Shown here one piece after another: positions 34,516-47,958 of a stretch of DNA of 64,000 nucleotides. The notes below the pieces were generated by a model. The model was not told where the DNA came from, ran no database searches, and saw only the letters and a program-made list of their open reading frames with translations. The DNA is from Siphonodentalium dalli (taxonomy: Eukaryota > Mollusca > Scaphopoda > Gadilida > Siphonodentaliidae). The stretch is taken from the NCBI GenBank assembly GCA_032622095.1, contig CP136062.1, forward strand, positions 137,286,351 through 137,350,350, in the 5' to 3' direction. The position numbers and the translations under genes are program-made. Within the stretch, counting starts at the first letter, position 1; every line of letters starts with the position of its first letter.

Positions 34516-35686
34516 TCACATTTTAGCAATGAAAAACGATCTCGAAACGGCTGGGGTTAAAACGAAATTAATATTGATTTCCTTATCACAACCAAAGAGG
34601 AAGTAAAGACAGCTTCAAGATAAAATATAGTTCCATTTTAAATGTGTCTTTTCATGTTAACAAAATTGTTCAATCACCCTTATCATGCATGTTTATCTCA
34701 CATTCAACAATAAATAACCCAACACATAATCGAATATCATAATTATATTCTATTACCATAATAATAAAGTTCCGGCATTGACATCGACATAATTTTGCTA
34801 AGCTCTTATGGCATTGCGCGTGCCGATAACACACGTATGTCTTACTAAAAATATCAGGTCTGGTTTAGGGACTAATTATGTGATAAATATAGTTACGTAA
34901 TGGATGTTGATTTGCTTGCGTTCCATAGATTATGGATGCAAGTTGGTCTGACATTTTTGTGGAACCCAGGTCACGACCAATGCCTTAATGGAATTAATGT
35001 CTGTGCCACCAGGGCGATATGGAAATGAATCGTGTAACCCGGTGGGGATATTCTCATTCCGATATTCACAAATGAAAATTGACTTTATTTACATTCGAAT
35101 TGACTAACCCCATAGTTAGTCAAGCTGACTTATGGAAGTGGGTGTAGTCAAAATAACTCCAAATACTTGTGATCACTTAAAGTTACTCACGTTTACCGGG
35201 CCGGCGCTTTATTGAAATAGTCAGACAGTTGGATATTTTGATGCTGACCGATAAAATCCGATAAATTGTAACCCAAGGTTGGTGTTGTGGCAGCGAAATG
35301 TCACGAGGGTTGGGAAAATGTTTGCTTAGACGGCAAGCTGCAATTTGAAGTGCATACCCATTGATCGCGAATGTAAGTCATCAAGATACGTTAGTGGTTT
35401 ATTACGCGAAAACGTTAATCAAGTTGACCACATGGTTTTGCACGCAATGTGATTATTCATACGATTCGGGTACTCGAAACTTATAGATCTCGATTGTAAT
35501 GCGTGTGATGGCACATTTAATGATGAGAGGTTCAAGTGCCTCATCTAAAAGGTAAAACAAATTGATTATAGACCTGTGAATTATTCATGCGGAGATATGA
35601 TTAGATTCTCAGAGTTAACATGTGTATGCTAGCTGGAGCTAAATCGCGTTGAGGGTTTATCAATTATTGTAGTTTATATATCAATA

Positions 35687-36395
35687 GGTATTTCACCAGC
35701 TTGTAGGTCACTTTCACCAGCATTCATAAGCGTTTCGATACATCGATCACGTAGTGTAAATGTCGTTATAGAAACACCTGCTCTGTATATGTTCCAAACA
35801 GGAACATGAGTTTATTAGACATGATGGTAATTTATATCTCAACCGTTTATTAATAGTTTGTTGTTTACTTTCGTCAGAAACCCGAACGCCTGCTATAGAG
35901 GTATCCGCTCTATCTATATGCGTTCCCGAACAGGAACATGAATTTATAAATTGTTGTATTCTATATCTCAAAGGCGTATCACGAGGTTCTTGGTCACTTC
36001 CACCAGCTCCCACTTATAAGCGTTTCGATACATCGAGCACACGATATTAAGGTACAATTAGCTCTGAAAATACTTGCTGAGTATTATATACATTCCCGAA
36101 TAGGATCATGAGTTTATCAATTCTTGTAACTTGCATAGAAAGGTGTATCACTAGGGCTGAATTGGTCATTGTCGCATTGTATCGTGGATATCTCAAACGT
36201 GCAAAAAGAAACACAGGATATCAAAGTATCGTTGTCTTTTTGCACGAAACTGATCGGCAATGACCTATTCAGCATCATTAGGTTGTAGATCACTTTCACG
36301 AGCACCCACTTACAAGAGTTCGAGACATCGATCACTCGGAATGTCTCTCTTGAAACATCTGCTCTGTGTACGTTCCATAACAGGAAGACAATGTT
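35687..36395 (+). repeat. Diverged tandem repeat, period about 295 bp
   Basis: Units start near 35690, 35985 and 36280, each with TCACTT-CAC-AGC-CCCACTTATAAGCGTTTCGA, GACATCGA-CAC and CTGCTCTGTATA-GTTCC. Half-units with CGTTCCCGAACAGGAACATGA lie between, so a ~150-bp substructure is likely. Confidence 0.55.
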
Positions 36396-37932
36396 GTTCG
36401 TTGCCTGCAGCGTGGAGGTCTGTGACAGCGTTGGGGATAGCTTTCGATATGTTTATTCAGATTAGTGAAACACGTAGATACCCTCTAGGCAACAATTCAA
36501 CATTTGTTAACAACGGCTTGTTCATGAGCCGTATATATATGTCAATCCCATCTGACCGGATAAATAAATAAACATTTGAAAGTGTATTCTGGTGTCCCAT
36601 GTGTTTCTATTTTTTCGCTTATAAGTGAGACAAACTATCGTTATTTTATACCTTATCGGGAATAAACTAATAATTAATATAAGGAATAGTCTGTATTTTT
36701 TTCTTCTAGATTTTATGACTTGATTAAGTATTTCTGTTGCACGTAATGTTCATATTCACTGTATTTATCTACATATTTTGATCCTCTAAACTGGTCCACG
36801 GAGGTAACACAAGTGAGCACGATTTCAGTCTTATATTAAACCACAACAAGGCGTTACTTTAACAAACATCAGGTGCAAAAAAAAATACAGAAACAAACAT
36901 ATTCCTACAAATCCCTTGTATAGTTGTAATGTAATAATTTTGCTATATCATATCTCAATTTGAACTTTTAGAGTGTGGTCGCAATCAGGCCGGAGGGGAT
37001 AGTCTGGTCGCCATTTACATATGGGATGAAGGGAGTGTGGGGGGATATGTTATCGCGATAGGGTCGGGGAAACACGTGCTCGCCATCATGATTGTCATCA
37101 CTGCCACTACATGTAGATGGCTGAGTTTATATAACGTTTCCATCAATTGATGAGAACGATTGGTTGAACTACCCACGATTTTGGTCTGAATGAAATGCAG
37201 TGGACTTGGAACTTTTATATCGACCTAACTCTGTATAGGAACCTTAATCAAAGTGAAGGAAGGATGTATTCAACCGATGACATGGTGCAATGAAATTAGT
37301 CGCTTTGAATAGATAAAATCGGGGATGGAATTCACAATCTCCCCAATCGAGTCGGTCCTAAATTAAATACAGCGAGAGTAATGTCTCCACTGGGGGACAT
37401 ATTGAAATTCTTTAATATTGCAATTCCAATCGACACGCAGTTTATATTTTCCTCTGCCGTATTGACAGAACGGAAAGACGGAACACGCTCGGATATTCGC
37501 GTGACGAGGCCAGGAGATTACACTCTCAATCCCACGGACATACCAGGCTTAGAAACTTTATACCACGGACTGCAGCACAGTGCATCACGGGAATTACGAT
37601 CGGTTTGCATTGTTGATGCAGCAGCTATCTTATTTATTTAGTTTACGAATGTGGTTCAGTTGGTAAGGTTCATGATCATGTATGCCAACATAAGCCACGA
37701 GGCGATGGCGAAGGTAGTTCTAATCTCGATTAGTGCGGATTTTTTTGTTCCATGCACAGGGAAGATAACCTGACACGTGTATCTGGGCAAGTTTGAGATG
37801 TTGATTTCCGGTGAACTCTACTAACATTAGAATGGTTTCTTAGTTAAATGACCTATATGTACGGATTTTGTATGCTGTTGTCAACGCTGCAAATTATTGC
37901 AGAACATGCATGCATGGATATATACACTTACA

Positions 37933-38345
37933 TCATCATCGTCATCATCATCAGCATCCTCATCGTCGTCATCATCATCATCATCATCATCATCATCACC
38001 CTCATTATCATCATAATCATCATTCTTCATCATCATCTTCATCAACATCTTCATCGTCGTCATCATCATCATCGTCATCATCAACATCATCATCATAATA
38101 ATCATCGTTATCATCAACACCATCGTCATCATCATCTTCATCGTCATCATCCATATCATCACCATCGTCGACATTTTTGTCGCCATCTTTGTCAATCTTC
38201 GTCATCATCCATCGTCATCATTATCCCATCATCAGCATCGTAGACGTTGTCATCGTCGTCGTCAATCGTCATCTTTGTCGTCGCTGTCATCTTTATCCTC
38301 ATCATCACCAACATCGTCATCATTATCATCATCATTCCTCACATA
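37933..38345 (+). repeat. Imperfect (ATC)n microsatellite, about 410 bp
   Basis: Mostly ATC/TCA triplets with interspersed TCG and AAC triplets. It yields spurious His/Ser-rich plus frames and Asp/Met-rich minus frames. Confidence 0.95.
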
Positions 38346-38416
38346 AGAAGGACAACGTCGTGATATTCCCTTGTGGCTGAAACGACGATAAACTCAATAA
38401 ACTAAACTAAAACAGT

Positions 38417-38890
38417 CCGGTATATATGACCCGCCATATCAAATCCAGTCGTAAGTCGGGATTTGTTTTACCCTGTGCCAATGCATTCTCTTATATATAT
38501 GCGAGTCGACCATAGGTCGCCTCGCATATATAAGAGAATGCATTGGCCTAACAATTTTTTATCATTTAAAAAAAAAAATGTTTCTTACAATTTTTAGGAC
38601 ATAAAATAAAAAAACATCCATTACCCTGCAGGGAGCCCCACACATATATAGAAGCATATAGAAGAGTGTCGTCTGCTCATGTTTGTCTGGGGCTCTGTAT
38701 GGGTGAAATTATAAAATTGTTAAAGAATACAAGAAACAATTATTAAAATTGTAAAAAATTGTTAGGCCAATGCATTCTCTTATATATGCGAGACGACCTA
38801 TGGTCGACTCGCATATATAAGAGAATGCATTGGCACAGGGTAAATAAAATCCCGACTTACGACTGGATTTGATATGGCGGGCCACATATA
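38417..38890. mobile_element. Palindromic MITE family P, copy 1
   Basis: Terminal inverted repeats of over 100 bp start near TATATG-CCCGCCATATCAAA. Each arm itself contains a hairpin (CCAATGCATTCTCTTATATA versus complement) around GTCGACCATAGGTCGCC. The centre contains CCCTGCAGGGAGCCCCACAC. Ends lie in TATA-rich target sequence; the exact duplication is unclear (TA or TATA). Confidence 0.75.
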
Positions 38891-39990
38891 GCAATTAACG
38901 GATACCACATAGAGAGCCCCAAAAGGAATAAAATGGCTGCATGTAACCCTTTACGAGGAAGATAATGAAGCATCGGTTTCTAAAACGATTAAATGCATTA
39001 ATCTCCATGATGCATGTATATGGAATCTAATGGTGTTGGATAAAGATACCAAAATAGAGTTGTTAAGAGTCAGTGGTTGAAGAGGGGCACTAACATTGAG
39101 TAAAGCAATTTTATCAGCGTAGTGTATATATATTGGCATCTCCATAATACATGGATGATGAATCTAATGGTGTCGGTTAAATTATATTTCCGATGTAACG
39201 CCGCCCGAGTCAGGGATTGTGTGAAGAATGGCACCAAAATTTATAAAACCAACTTTATCACCGAATAATCCAGACTCATATATGCAGCCCATAATATGAA
39301 GAATCTATTTGCGAATAAAAAAAATCCAAAGTAGCGCCGCCCGAGTCAGGCATGGTGATGAGGGGCAGGATCGAGTTCCGCCAAATTAATATATAGGACC
39401 CGCCATATCAAATCCAGTCGGTAGTCGGGATTTTTTTTACCCTGTGCCAATGCATTCTCTTATATATGCGAGTCGACCATAGGTCGCCTCGCATATATAA
39501 GAGAATGCATTGGCCTAACAATTTTTTTTAAATAAATGTTTCTTACAATTTTTAGGACATAAAATAAAAAACATCCATTACCCTGCAGGGAGCCCCACAC
39601 ATATATAGAAGCATATAGAAGAGTGTCGTCTGCTCATGTTTGTCTGGGCTCTGTATGGGTGAAATTATAAAATTGTTAAAGAATACAAGAACAAATTATT
39701 AAAATTGTAAAAAATTGTTAGGCCAATGCATTCTCTTATATATGCGAGGCGACCTATGGTCGACTCGCATATATAAGAGAATGCATTGGCACAGGGTAAA
39801 AAAAATCCCGACTTCCGACTGGATTTGATATGGCGGGTCACATATACGCAGCCCATTTTGTAGATTAAATTCTCTTTCCTACAGTGGCGCCAAAATTGAT
39901 AAAAGCAATTTTATCACCGAGTTTCTCCAGACAGCCTTCACGCATCTTATGTAACATATCTAGTTTCAGAAAAATGAGTGCGTCCACACA
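38891..39990. repeat. Diverged tandem segments around MITE P copy 2
   Basis: Several diverged units contain GAATCTAATGGTGT, GCCGCCCGAGTCAGG and AAAAT-GATAAAA-CAA-TTTATCACCGA, before and after the MITE at 39391-39846. It is non-coding. Confidence 0.45.
39391..39846. mobile_element. Palindromic MITE family P, copy 2
   Basis: Collinear and nearly identical to the copy at 38417-38890, with the same terminal CCCGCCATATCAAATCC and internal double hairpins. The two lie about 500 bp apart in the same orientation, though orientation means little for such a symmetrical element. Confidence 0.75.
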
Positions 39991-42239
39991 TAACACAGGT
40001 CTCCTGGTGCGACAACCCCACCATGAGTATATAAGGTTGACGCACAAGGGGACAGTATAGAGAATGAAGCATTACTCTGTCGCGTTTGCAGCTACCCTTC
40101 AAACTCTTGTTCACATGTCATGTCCATCTATATATATATATTGAAACAACTTCGATAGCTACATGGGATTCACACCAACTGACAGCATGACCCGGCATTT
40201 CACAGTTACAACATGCCTGTGATAGTGGTAATGCATAATGTACTTCAGCTTATTCCGGTAATAGCCTGGATTTCTCACCGTTAAAAAGTCCGTTCGGACA
40301 GACTCTTTAGGGTTGTCACATATTACATAACTGATGGTCTGTTCTGGGGTTCAGTAACCCGAAACATGTCCCTGACGTCAACGCGTATACGAGAGCCTAT
40401 ATATACCCCGGCAGTGTCTGTGTTTTCGCATTGGAGAGCCCGTTCCGGGTTGCCACACACCGTCGGCAACCTGAATACAGATATATATCATGTACCGTGG
40501 TTTCATGCACACTCTCGACAGACTGTAACATGCTTTCACATCTCCAAAAATCTGAGGACCGTCTCAGAGGCGAAACTCCGAGAAACCGAATTAATTACCA
40601 ACTGTGAAATGTCATATGTGTTTCATCTACCGACAACCCTATATATAACACACTTAAAATTGTTAATAACCGGATCACCTTCTGAAAGAACTACGAAAAA
40701 TGCCTTAATAATGAAACAAACCTATACCTCTTGTTTACTGTAACTGTGATATTGTATTTACAGCGCAGCACAACTTTAAGCAATCATTCCGTGGTAGATT
40801 GCCGCGGTGTGATTGATCATTTTCATTTGTATTATTATTTGAACGCTTTAGTACTACTTTTCGCCATGTTTGCTATTTGATCGTTTATTCATTATGTATT
40901 CTCAGCAACCTGTCCTTATATATGGATGTTCTTGATAATAAGTTCTATTCTATTCTGTTTATTTCTTGTGAATGACCGATACTCCAAAACAATCTTGTGT
41001 TAATTCATAATGTACTAGTTAAATTGACATGGCTTATTCGAACCCAAAATCATGTATGCATAATTTGGTACGAGGTATCGCACAACATACATATGCGCGG
41101 AAGATTTCCGCGAACAAATTCGTGGATATAGTGCTAACAAAAATACGTGTTTTACAAGGTTTTTTATATTTATCCATATCATTTCGTTTTGGGCTTTTAA
41201 TCAGCGGTAATCAGTGCATTTTTAGACCACGTTGGATGTGAACATGTGAACATGACCAGTTCTGATATTATATTTTCAATAACATTTGGGTGACTGCTTG
41301 CACGCTCTTTTTACTAAATACTCATTGACGAGTTGCTTCGCTTAGGAAATGTTCAGATATATATAATAAGTTCATTTTATCTTATTATCTGAACATTTTC
41401 CACCAATGAATATGCATGATTTTGCTCTTGTTAAAGTGATGTGAAACGTAAATTGAACCTCACAATTGAGTTCCCTGCGTTATTCTGTGGAAAGACTGAA
41501 TAAAATAACCCCCATACACGAAATGCCCTAACCAGATATCAGTTTGTACTAATTATACGGCCACGTAACTAACTATTTACTTTCCCTCAATCGGGACGAA
41601 TAATTCCACTGTAAACGCGAAATAAATACACTAACGAGTTGTCGTGTGCAGTCGCGGAAACACCCGAACACTTCCGACTTGGTCGGGATTGAGTCGGCTT
41701 TCGTTCTCAGAAAATAGCTTCCGTGGAGGGAGGCCGTTTGCTGGAATAGCATAACATCAGCTTAATAAAACGAAAAACAAGCGGTATAGTCAATTCGAAT
41801 GGGAGGGATATAAAAGGAATTATTGCCTGAAATCACCAACGGAAGAACATTGACCGAGTTATGAAAGAATTATAATCAAAGTGGTCATGATCGAGCAATG
41901 AACAACGGTAACAGTTGAAAATGTTACTATTTATAGAAATTTGTAATCGTTGCAGATCGTTGACCGATTTTATGATCGATATACAGCAGATACAGTCTCG
42001 TGCAGAAAGAGATGTCTTACATGTGTATTTCAAACTGTTTAATTACCTGTGCAATGCTACATGTGTGCCATATTGCTATTCACTATTCTAGTACAGACCG
42101 TATTTGTTTGGGACAGCGATGGTGATATAGATATCCATATGGAATTATGTTTTCTTCAATTTTTGAGTTTATATAGGCCCAAATAAATATAACATAAGAT
42201 GGACTCAATCATTGACAGTTAAAATTGGATGGAAGTAAA

Positions 42240-42910
42240 GAAGTGTTGTGTATTTGCACTAAGTAAGCGCAATTGCTTTATGCTTAAGCGCAAATATTTG
42301 TATGCAAATAAATAATAAATGTAAAAAAGACTCCCATGTGATTTGCTCTAAACTCAAATTAACTCAGGCCATAAAACATTACTCAAACATAGGTGAGGAC
42401 TCCACCCAGATCCCATACTAAGATGGATATTCAGACTGAGGAAACCAGTTGGAGATAGGTACATGTATTTGCTTAAGCATAATTCATTTCAATTACGCTT
42501 AACTAAGCTTAAGTGTAAATGAAATCCACTTAAGCGTAAATGAGTTGCGCTTAACCGTAATTCATATACACTCCCATTGAACTCCACATACTCAAGCTGA
42601 AATGGATGCAACCACATTACTAATGCCAGTAAGTTAACATACATCAGATTATACAAATATACATATAAGGTAAGACAGCCGATGAAATTATTGCTCTTAA
42701 TATAATTCCAATGTATTATGATAACGCATAAGTCAATTATGCTTAAGCGTAAATGATTACATTAAGAGAACTGATTTATGCTTAAACGTAAATTATTTAC
42801 GCTTAAATGCAATTAGTTAATATAAAATGTGAAAATGAATCATTTGCGCTTAAGCGCAAGTATATGTCTATCAATATATTTGCGCTTAAGCGCAAATACC
42901 TAACACTCAC
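42240..42910. repeat. Palindrome island, TTGCGCTTAAGCGCAA type
   Basis: About a dozen or more copies of TTAAGCGCAAAT or ATTTGCGCTTAA with substitutions. Several are full palindromes, for example TTGCGCTTAAGCGCAA near 42843 and near 42880. They are separated by unrelated 15-60-bp spacers. Confidence 0.75.
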
Positions 42911-43429
42911 TTACTTCCCTCTGATTGTGAATGATAGAGTCCATCTCATAGTATATTATCATGGACCCATAGTAGTAGCCCCATATAATACTGAAACATT
43001 GAAGAAAAAATATTTCCATATGCATATATCAGCATCTCTGTCCCTGGTGTCCCAAGAATTGGTGCCTCACTCCCAGAGCTCTAGTATATTTTATTAAAGG
43101 GACATCTCCTACACAGATATATACCATTTCCATGGCCATGAATATGGAATTCGGGGTTACTGGGGACTCGCTTCCCTCATATGGTGTACTTATTGACTTG
43201 AAATTGGGGAAAACCCCAATTTTCATATTATCAGCATCCCTGTCCCCAAGAATTTGTGTCTCCATCCCAGAGATCTAGTATATTTTATAAAGGAGATATA
43301 TCCTGCACATATCTCTACCATTTCCATGGTCATAAAAGAGATATTGGGGTTACTGGGGGGGGGGGGGGTGCTTCCCTCATATGGTGGGTCTGTGCCATTT
43401 AAAATTAATTCAGGGGGGTGATATCAATG

Positions 43430-43520
43430 CATATTATTTTTTATTTGCGCAAATGATTTACACTGAAGCGCAAATGATAGATGTTATTTTGCGAAATATT
43501 TGCGCTTGATCGTAAATGAA
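43430..43520. repeat. Palindrome island, TTGCGC type, second segment
   Basis: Further half-sites (TTTGCGCAAATGATTTA, AAGCGCAAATGATA, TATTTGCGCTTGATCG) immediately before the satellite at 43545. Confidence 0.6.
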
Positions 43521-43544
43521 TAATAAATGTGAAATGGGTATCCC

Positions 43545-44335
43545 ATACATGAAATGCCGTATCTATATGCTATAGCGCGTATATCATACAGGTCTGGGTG
43601 AACCACCGATCAATCAATAACAGCCCGATCGGGCTAAAGTAGACCGATCAGGCTAAAATAGACCGATCGTTCTTTCACAGCCAGCTTGAATCTTGGATAA
43701 AGGGAGTAGGCCTACTCTAAATTGTTCTTTCAAGTGAAATAGGCCTCCCATACATGAAACGCCTTATCTATATACTATAGCGCGCATACCCTACAGGTCT
43801 GGTGAACCACCGATCAATCAATAACAGCCCGATCGGGCTAAAGTAGACCGATCAGGCTAAAATAGACCGATCGTTCTTTCACAGCCAGCTTGAATCTTGG
43901 ATAAAGGGAGTAGGCCTACTCTAAATTGTTCTTTCAAGTGAAATAGGCCTCCCACACATGAAACGCCTTATCTATATACTATAGCGCGCATACCCTACAG
44001 GTCTGGGTGAACCACTGATCAATCAATAATAGCCCGATCGGGCTAAAATAGACCGATAGGTCTTTCACAGCCAGCCTGAATCTTGGATAAAGGGAGTAGG
44101 CCTACTATAAATTGTTCTTTCAAGTGAAATAGGCCTCCCATACATAAAACGCCTTATCTATATCCTATAATGCGCATATCCTACAGGTCTGGGTGAACCA
44201 CCGATCAATCAATAATAGCCCGATCGGGCTAAAATATACCGATCGGGCTAAAATAATCCCATCGGTCTTTCACAGCCAGCATAAATCTTGGATAAAGGGA
44301 GTAGGCCTACTCTAAATTGTTCTTTCAAGTTACAA
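43545..44335 (+). repeat. Satellite-like tandem array, four units of about 186-205 bp
   Basis: The landmark GGTCTGG-TGAACCAC starts at 43591, 43796, 44000 and 44186. Each unit contains CGATCAATCAATAA, palindromic AGCCCGATCGGGCTAAA, further GACCGATC half-sites, and CTTGGATAAAGGGAGTAGGC. Units 1 and 2 are the most similar. The last two carry deletions or changes in the CCGATC block. Confidence 0.9.
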
Positions 44336-44339
44336 CCAT

Positions 44340-44420
44340 TTTTTTGTAAAAAAATTATTCTGATTCATTTTGAAACTAATGAAAGACAATTTTGAAACTA
44401 ATGAAAGACAATGTATAATT
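44340..44420 (+). repeat. Short direct duplication
   Basis: Two adjacent copies of TTTTGAAACTAATGAAAGAC immediately after the satellite. Confidence 0.7.
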
Positions 44421-46032
44421 TTTTGCTGGTATATTCATCATAAATTTGAACAAATCTTCAAGCAAACAAAATTTCAATATTCAAGAAATCTCTTACAACA
44501 GTGTCAGGAAGACCAATCGATCTAGCTCAGCACGATTGGTCTATTGTGATGTCAAATATTATTGAAATATTGCTTATAATTTTCATTTACAGAAGTCAAT
44601 AATTCGCATGCAGATAACTTCACCTTGTATTCGGCCAAATATGTTGACGTTAGATTAGAAGGCAGAATTCCCAGATTTGTTTATTATTGGTGAACCTGGA
44701 TAATTTCGGAGGTGTGTCAATCGTCTTTTGCACACTGTGAATACGTACTCATTCTCTCCTAAATTTGCAAAAATCCATATATATATAAATATATATACAG
44801 AGTGTGAAAACGTTGTTAGTTGCCAAATAATTGTCGACATTTTACTTAGAAAACTTGAATGCAAAAACTATGATAGGCCCCCTATTATTTTTTTTATTTT
44901 TTTTCTCTTTTTGTTGAATCTACTTTCGTTATCGACATGCCGGCCTTTGTTTTGGCTGTTCTCCCAGTCGTGCGTGCCAGCCGATCGTCGTTATTCGGGT
45001 GGTTCCGATTTCCTCCGAATATAATTCCATGAGACTCCGCGCGCTGATTCGCTCCGAAAATGTGTTGGTATCTGAGAAGATTTCTTACTCTGATCGCAGT
45101 TTTCAACAATTTAATACAGGGCGAGTACCGCACTAATAATATGCCACATTGGGGTTTTCTTTCTAGTTTTTTATGACCTTTCTTGTGGTATATCGGGCAC
45201 AGTTCTGTCTGACATCAAATATATGCCCACCGGGAGTGAAGCTAATGACTAAGTTGTATTATCTGGCTTTTTTCTGTCTGTCGTCTGCTCTTATTACCTG
45301 AACACCCCTCCAAATAAATAACAGCCTGTTCACATGTATACTTTTATAACTGAATGGGAGAATCCATTCATTATTGAAAGGGTTAAGCAATTTACAAATT
45401 TGTTGTTGTTTAATTTGTATTTACCAAATACAAATATAAATGAAATTTCAAAAATTATTTTCGCTTGGTAAAAGTTTTGGCAAGGGAGTTTTCATTTCCA
45501 CAAGAAAATATAAACTGTACTCACGGTAGACTTTACGTGTATATTGGCGGGTGATTGGTTTATTGCTTTATGACAATCCACCGAGGGACAAGAATTAAGT
45601 CTGCTATCGGGATTGATTCGTTTTCCTTTCCTGTCAAGTGCATCTCAATTATCCGAATCCACAAATCTTGTTTTGGCCATGATATGAACGCAAATGTGCA
45701 AAATATCGGCTTTCTTATAGAAGTGGCCATTGTCAACTGTAAGAATCAACTTGTCCATAGACATCATAATGTCAGCCCGATATCATTCCGCAACTTCTGA
45801 GACTGAGCAGTATTAATAACATAATCCCCACTAACTTGACCACATAGAATAAATCTATTACTATAAATATGAATATGTTATTATTATCACCATCTATGAA
45901 AGCAACAAGCATAAAAAGTACTCAGTATATTTTCATATATACGCTTTCATATTATAACGTATGTGTGCATGCATATATCAATATGTATCTCATGTTGATA
46001 TAATTTGTAATATCACTACATATGATGACCAG

Positions 46033-46555
46033 AATTGAATTGAATCGAATTGAGAGAAAGTGGTAACACATATTTTCGTTTGGCGAAACATTTGGGAAAA
46101 GGGAGTTTCGCCCCGCCATGTCATGTGAGGGCAGCCTGTCTAAAACATCAATTAGTTGTTCATATATCATCTTTTGGTTCCAATATATACATAAATTGAT
46201 TATAGATTGTGTCATAATAACCCAGTCTTCATATAGGTACTTCAGACTGTATAATTGATAATCTAGCTGTGATTTGAACTTTGTCAGTGAAGTGGCATTG
46301 ACAACGTTTTCGGAAAGTTTATACCAATAAACTACAGCGCGTTCTGTGAAGAAGTACTTTCCGAAGTTCTTATTAACGGTTTTCATTTATAGCTTGAGGT
46401 TATATGTCCTCTCGTATATATTAGAATATGTTGCTTTCTGGAAAAATTCGTCTGTGTTAACGCTATAATGATTATGTAAGTACTTATATGTCTCTATTAA
46501 ATCACCGCAAAGGCGACTGTAATTTACGGACGTTAAGTTCGGTCGAACGAGTCGA
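46033..46555 (-). pseudogene. CR1-like LINE, C-terminal ORF2 fragment and 3' tail
   Basis: The minus strand from 46555 reads RLVRPNLTSVNYSRLCGDLI then ETYKYLHNHYSVNTDEFFQK, a TAA near 46387, then NKNFGKYFFTERAVVYWYKL and SENVVNATSLTKFKSQLD. The pattern GDLIETYK...FF..R....W..L...VV.A.S...FK is typical of the C-terminus of CR1/Jockey-type LINE proteins. The 3' end carries an ATTCAATTC-type tail near 46033-46056. The reverse transcriptase part is missing here but a matching piece lies at 51305-51556. Confidence 0.7.
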
Positions 46556-46617
46556 TCTCTGCAGTTCAGGGGCCTGTTTCATGAAGCAATGTCATAAGAT
46601 TATCTTAAGATGGACTA

Positions 46618-47958
46618 AGGTTGGATACACACATGCATGTAATCTCTGTAAATATCGTGTATTTGGCGTTTTACATGGATCATACACACCGTGTAATATG
46701 TGTCCGCTGACAACCCAATCATTACGACTGTGTTTGACCACAGTGAGTTAAACTCTGAACCGCTGAAGAGCGGTTGACTGGGTCAAAGTCGTCAGGCCGC
46801 TTAAAATAATTATTCGCGCGATAACTCAAATGGTCGACGTTCTGTTTTAATCATTGTCAGTCTTCTATTGATGTTAATACCAGTGATGGCCTCTTCCCCA
46901 ACGCAGGGGGCTATGACCCCCAACATGCACGGGGAGCTATATTATCCCATGCAGAAGCTACCGAATTCACCATTGCATATTTCCTCGAGTCCTGACACCC
47001 TGCTTTATAAATATCGTAGTCATGTCTGTCGTGTCTGTTTTCTACGAGTGATTAATCTAATATGCAGTAATTTATGCTATTCATATAATTATGAACATAT
47101 TATACAGCTTTAAATTTGAATGCATGGTGTTGCTGTTTGTCTTCATTCGGCGAAAGGGTTGCCCAGCTACGAGTTCCCAACTACGTCACCTTTCCTCTCT
47201 TGTGTTATACAGTTATACATGTATACGCAAAATTTACAACTATGGAATATTTAAGTAAAACATTATATTGTAAATCTTGCCCAGATAATCCCGGCTGATA
47301 CATTCAATTAACTCCCTTAGTTATTGGAAGCTTTCGAGAACCAGCCCCTCCCCCAATCATGGATTATGGTCGAAAATGTTATAATTCAAGCTTGTGACAG
47401 TTAGGAGCTTGTTCAATCTTTGGCTTGAGAAACATATATATATATGGGGGGGGGGGTGTCACTCTTTTTAATTTCAACGCTGTACCTTCATTATTTTTTG
47501 GCGCTATAATGAATATTTGCAATCCCAATTGAATTAATGTTATCACATGAGCTCGCTCTCAAATTATCAGAGAAATCTCAACAAGCCGGTATCATCCTAT
47601 AAAAGAATTCTGCATATTTTATTTTTGTTTTGGATGACCCTGTTTCCAAGAAATGACAGAAACAAATCAAGTATAAAATCGACCGGCTCTAATCCACTTT
47701 TCGAAATGAATTATAACTCGTGAAAAACAGCAACATATATCAGACAAGAATTACTCCTTTCGGCATCCATGAAAGAAGACATGTTTATGACTGGCCTGAA
47801 ATTTCTTGATGGCAGTTTGTTTGATAATGGCTTATAACTACCCACTGGTGAAATTGACCTCGCGCGCGCAGGTGATTAATTTTGTCAATTATTGGTGTGA
47901 CCATGTAAAATACATGTATTTTACATACAGACATTACATGCATGTGTGTATCCACCCT
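46618..47958 (+). mobile_element. DNA transposon family W, copy A (1.34 kb)
   Basis: The left end reads AGGTTGGATACACACATGCA. The right end, complemented, reads AGGGTGGATACACACATGCA, continuing TGTAAT in both. The interior is collinear, in inverted orientation, with copy B at 54642-55491: shared blocks include GTTTGACCACAGTGAGT, ATTATTCGCGCGATAACTCA, AATCATTGTCAGTCTTCT, CTTGCCCAGATAATC and GGAAGCTTTCGA. No transposase is recognised; the superfamily is unknown. Confidence 0.65.

Noticed and set aside
37381..37641. 86-codon plus-strand frame with fairly coding-like composition (ERKDGTRSDIRVTRPGDYT)
   Set aside because: No good acceptor or donor and no family recognised; not enough to call an exon, though it is the most plausible of the unsupported frames.
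37651..37730. tRNA-like segment (TGGTTCAGTTGGTAAGG, later GGTAGTTCTAATC)
   Set aside because: The A-box-like start is suggestive of a tRNA-derived SINE, but the B box is poor and no cloverleaf closes.
37868..38208. Asp/Met-rich and His/Ser-rich frames
   Set aside because: By-products of the ATC microsatellite.
40366..40743. 125-codon plus-strand frame
   Set aside because: Composition and context give no coding support; no motif seen.
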